Positions 62,449 through 64,000 of a stretch of DNA of 64,000 nt are shown piece by piece. Every line of letters starts with the position of its first letter. Within the stretch, counting starts at the first letter, position 1. The notes under the pieces were generated by a model. It was given only the letters and a program-made list of their open reading frames with translations, did no database searches and had not been told where the DNA came from. The stretch comes from Clostridia bacterium. Its GTDB lineage: Bacteria; Bacillota; Clostridia; Christensenellales; Borkfalkiaceae. The position numbers and the translations under genes were made by a program. The stretch lies in the NCBI GenBank assembly GCA_017626495.1, contig JAGAIP010000003.1, forward strand, positions 434,001-498,000, in the 5' to 3' direction.

Positions 62449-63450
62449 TTAATACCGATCTCTTTTTCGTTTCATATTCCCATACAACATTTTACACACA
62501 TAGGACGCATTCCCCTTTTTGACGCCCACGCAATTAGACAACGTAATGACAGCACACTTAATCACCTTATTGATAATTAACATAGACTTGAACGGTCCCA
62601 TTTTTCCGACATGCCATAATTGATTGGATTTTTGATACGTATGGAAGGAATACGTCGTCAAAATTTTGCTTTTTGGATTTTTCGATTCAGGACAAATGAT
62701 TGACGCATTTTTTATATACTGCAGATCGCTGTTGATAACCGTTTTTGCAAAACTCATCATATCGGAAACGTTGGATACGATTCCTCCTGCCGCTATATAC
62801 GGATTATCTTTATTCCATATCCAATCGTTGAGATATTTTCCTTTTAAAATCGGTCTGGAAACGTTACCGCAATTCCCGACATAGGTATTTTTTAAGTGCA
62901 AATCGTTTGCAATAAAATCCTGTAATAAATCGGTTATATTCCGCCGCTCAATTTTTTCTAACACAATAGCTAAAATTGCATAATTCAAATCCGAATAACG
63001 ATATTTTCTATTCTTATTGTCAGAAAAGCGCGCTTTCTCCAACCTTTTCAAAATCTCGTCGGCTTTTACGTGCTCATACGGATTTTTTTTCATAACTCCA
63101 AAACGAATAACGTTTTTTACTATCAATTTCAGTGTAACGGCTAAATAATCCCTTGAAGTATGCGTTAAACATTCATAAATGGTGGGATAATCTCCGCTTT
63201 GCAGCTTCAAGAAAACATTGACGCTGGTATGGATATCTATACGATGCTTTTCAATTATCTTTAACACCAACAACGAAGTAAAAATTTTTGATATGGATCC
63301 GACGTAGTACAAGTTTTCATCCGATAAAAAAATATCGTCGTTTAATAATATTCCTATGCTCATTTTAGCCTTGTCGGATATATCAAAATATTTTTTAATT
63401 ATATTTTTATCCTTTTCACCGCTAAAAAAATCGTTGACGGAAGATTTCAT
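62449..63450 (-). CDS. Serine hydrolase, class C beta-lactamase-like
   Basis: A 333-residue protein of the beta-lactamase/PBP4-like serine hydrolase family (PF00144). The SxxK motif is SISK within YVGSISKIFTSLLVLKII, the YxN motif is YSDLN, and the third motif is degenerate: HVGKMGPF replaces the usual HTG. The HTSG-type motif reads HTSRD. No signal peptide, so probably cytosolic; more likely a peptidase or esterase than an antibiotic beta-lactamase. Codon use is AT-rich. It is bracketed by two direct repeats. Confidence 0.82.
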   Translation of the reverse strand: MKSSVNDFFSGEKDKNIIKKYFDISDKAKMSIGILLNDDIFLSDENLYYVGSISKIFTSLLVLKIIEKHRIDIHTSVNVFLKLQSGDYPTIYECLTHTSRDYLAVTLKLIVKNVIRFGVMKKNPYEHVKADEILKRLEKARFSDNKNRKYRYSDLNYAILAIVLEKIERRNITDLLQDFIANDLHLKNTYVGNCGNVSRPILKGKYLNDWIWNKDNPYIAAGGIVSNVSDMMSFAKTVINSDLQYIKNASIICPESKNPKSKILTTYSFHTYQKSNQLWHVGKMGPFKSMLIINKVIKCAVITLSNCVGVKKGNASYVCKMLYGNMKRKRDRY

Positions 63451-63579
63451 ATTGTCGCATCTCCTATAAATTTGATTATCGGAATTCTATTAAACATGTT
63501 TTCGCTTAATTGTTCAATCATTTTCCGCTTCAGAACTGCAAACTGTGATCTTCTTAGTCAAAAACACTGGCAATGCCAT

Positions 63580-63740
63580 CGTCAGTTCAAATCCTGTTTA
63601 TAAAAAATACCGAAACTCTGCTGTTAAATCAAAAGATTATTGAAAGTTATAAAAACACAAGATAAGCATACGAAAAATCACAAGATACGCGGGTATCTTG
63701 TGATTTTTGTCTGTTGTAGCTTTTTCGTACAACAAAGATG
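63580..63740. repeat. Dispersed ~160-bp repeat, copy B
   Basis: Starts GTCAGTTCAAATCCTG, has the same hairpin (ATCACAAGATAC/GTATCTTGTGAT, 63678-63703) and the same GTTGTAGCTTTTTCGTACAAC end as copy A. Direct orientation, 1.5 kb from copy A, with the serine hydrolase between. Confidence 0.75.
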
Positions 63741-63910
63741 GCTTCATAGTATAAAAATGCAACTTTGCTAAAAGGCACATTTTTACGCTATGATTTCTCA
63801 ACGAATAGATTATACCACTAAATACGCTTCTTGTCAATAGATTTTGAAAATCTTTTCGTAAAATTATTGAGACCATGTCCTATTATTTTTTGTGCTTTAT
63901 GTATAACTTT

Positions 63911-63948
63911 AGGCTCAAGAGAGGAAAACCAATCTTGAGCCTTCTGTT
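63911..63948. terminator. Hairpin near the window end
   Basis: GGCTCAAGA/TCTTGAGCC around a 12-base loop, followed on the plus strand by TTCTGTTTTTT. Lies just past the stop of the partial gene that enters from the right. Confidence 0.55.
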
Positions 63949-63950
63949 TT

Positions 63951-64000
63951 TTAATCTTCAATTACGATGCAGTTGACTTTCTGCGAATATGCGGTGCAGG
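63951..64000 (-). CDS. C-terminal end of a gene running in from the right (partial)
   Basis: The minus strand reads CTAYSQKVNCIVIED and then TAA at 63951, followed closely by a hairpin. Only 15 codons are inside the window, so no identity can be given; the frame is the most protein-like of the three. Confidence 0.35.
   Translation of the reverse strand, partial: CTAYSQKVNCIVIED

Overview
The window looks like a chromosomal segment of an endospore-forming, low-to-mid GC Firmicute, most likely an uncultured gut-type Clostridia. The reasons are a spoIIR-sleB-ypeB sporulation/germination cluster, strong AGGAGG-type ribosome binding sites, many consensus vegetative promoters with 17-bp spacers, intrinsic terminators with T-tracts, class III fructose bisphosphatase, PdxS/PdxT vitamin B6 synthesis, and the rpsF-ssb-rpsR order. 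Species-level identity cannot be read from the sequence.

Layout. 0-5.3 kb: a small XRE regulator, a leucine-rich-repeat lipoprotein, the spoIIR-sleB-ypeB operon and mnmA; a tRNA-Arg(CCG) follows. 5.6-12 kb: a DUF5058-type membrane pair with an M20 peptidase, a ThrE-like exporter, a YwaF-like membrane protein and an acyltransferase with a zinc ribbon. 12-18.1 kb: a tightly overlapped minus-strand operon deoC-deoB-cdd-nucleoside-binding lipoprotein-fbp-nadA. 18.3-30 kb: amino-acid synthesis on the plus strand (ilvB-ilvN-ilvD, leuC-leuD-leuB behind a divergent LysR regulator, proB-proA), broken by a membrane zinc-ribbon protein and an XRE/membrane-protein pair. 30-34.3 kb: yggS, a PAS-PP2C phosphatase and a lipid kinase run leftward, and a cupin-like protein and rpsF-ssb-rpsR run rightward. 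34.3-42 kb: a MATE transporter with a leader attenuator, and gltX-histidine kinase-response regulator-CotH; then a PepV-like dipeptidase. 42-43.3 kb is a scar: an IS3-type transposase fragment with doubled ends, the first 43 codons of an ABC exporter behind an intact riboswitch-like leader, and a beheaded XRE gene. 43.3-54.5 kb: NUDIX, metallophosphoesterase, gdhA, a GntR-ABC efflux operon with paired operators, a ferritin-like protein, an amidase-fold protein, pdxS-pdxT, a zinc-ribbon XRE regulator and a lipoprotein.

From about 54.9 kb to the end the sequence turns clearly AT-rich and changes style. It holds a surface-polysaccharide cluster (Wzx-like flippase, two family-2 glycosyltransferases, UDP-galactopyranose mutase; probably galactofuranose-containing glycan) framed by wreckage: an IS110 recombinase fragment fused into a DegT aminotransferase fragment, a broken glycosyltransferase next to a dead IS5-family element with both inverted repeats, and a serine hydrolase bracketed by two ~160-bp direct repeats that begin with a tRNA T-arm-like sequence. 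This is probably acquired, rearranging DNA.

No gene cluster stands out as a wholly new defence or metabolic system. The most unusual signals are regulatory: a shared palindromic -35 box between divergent promoters (32.8 kb), leader attenuators before a MATE gene and a decayed ABC exporter, a terminator jammed against the proB start, and paired operators in two small regulator promoters.
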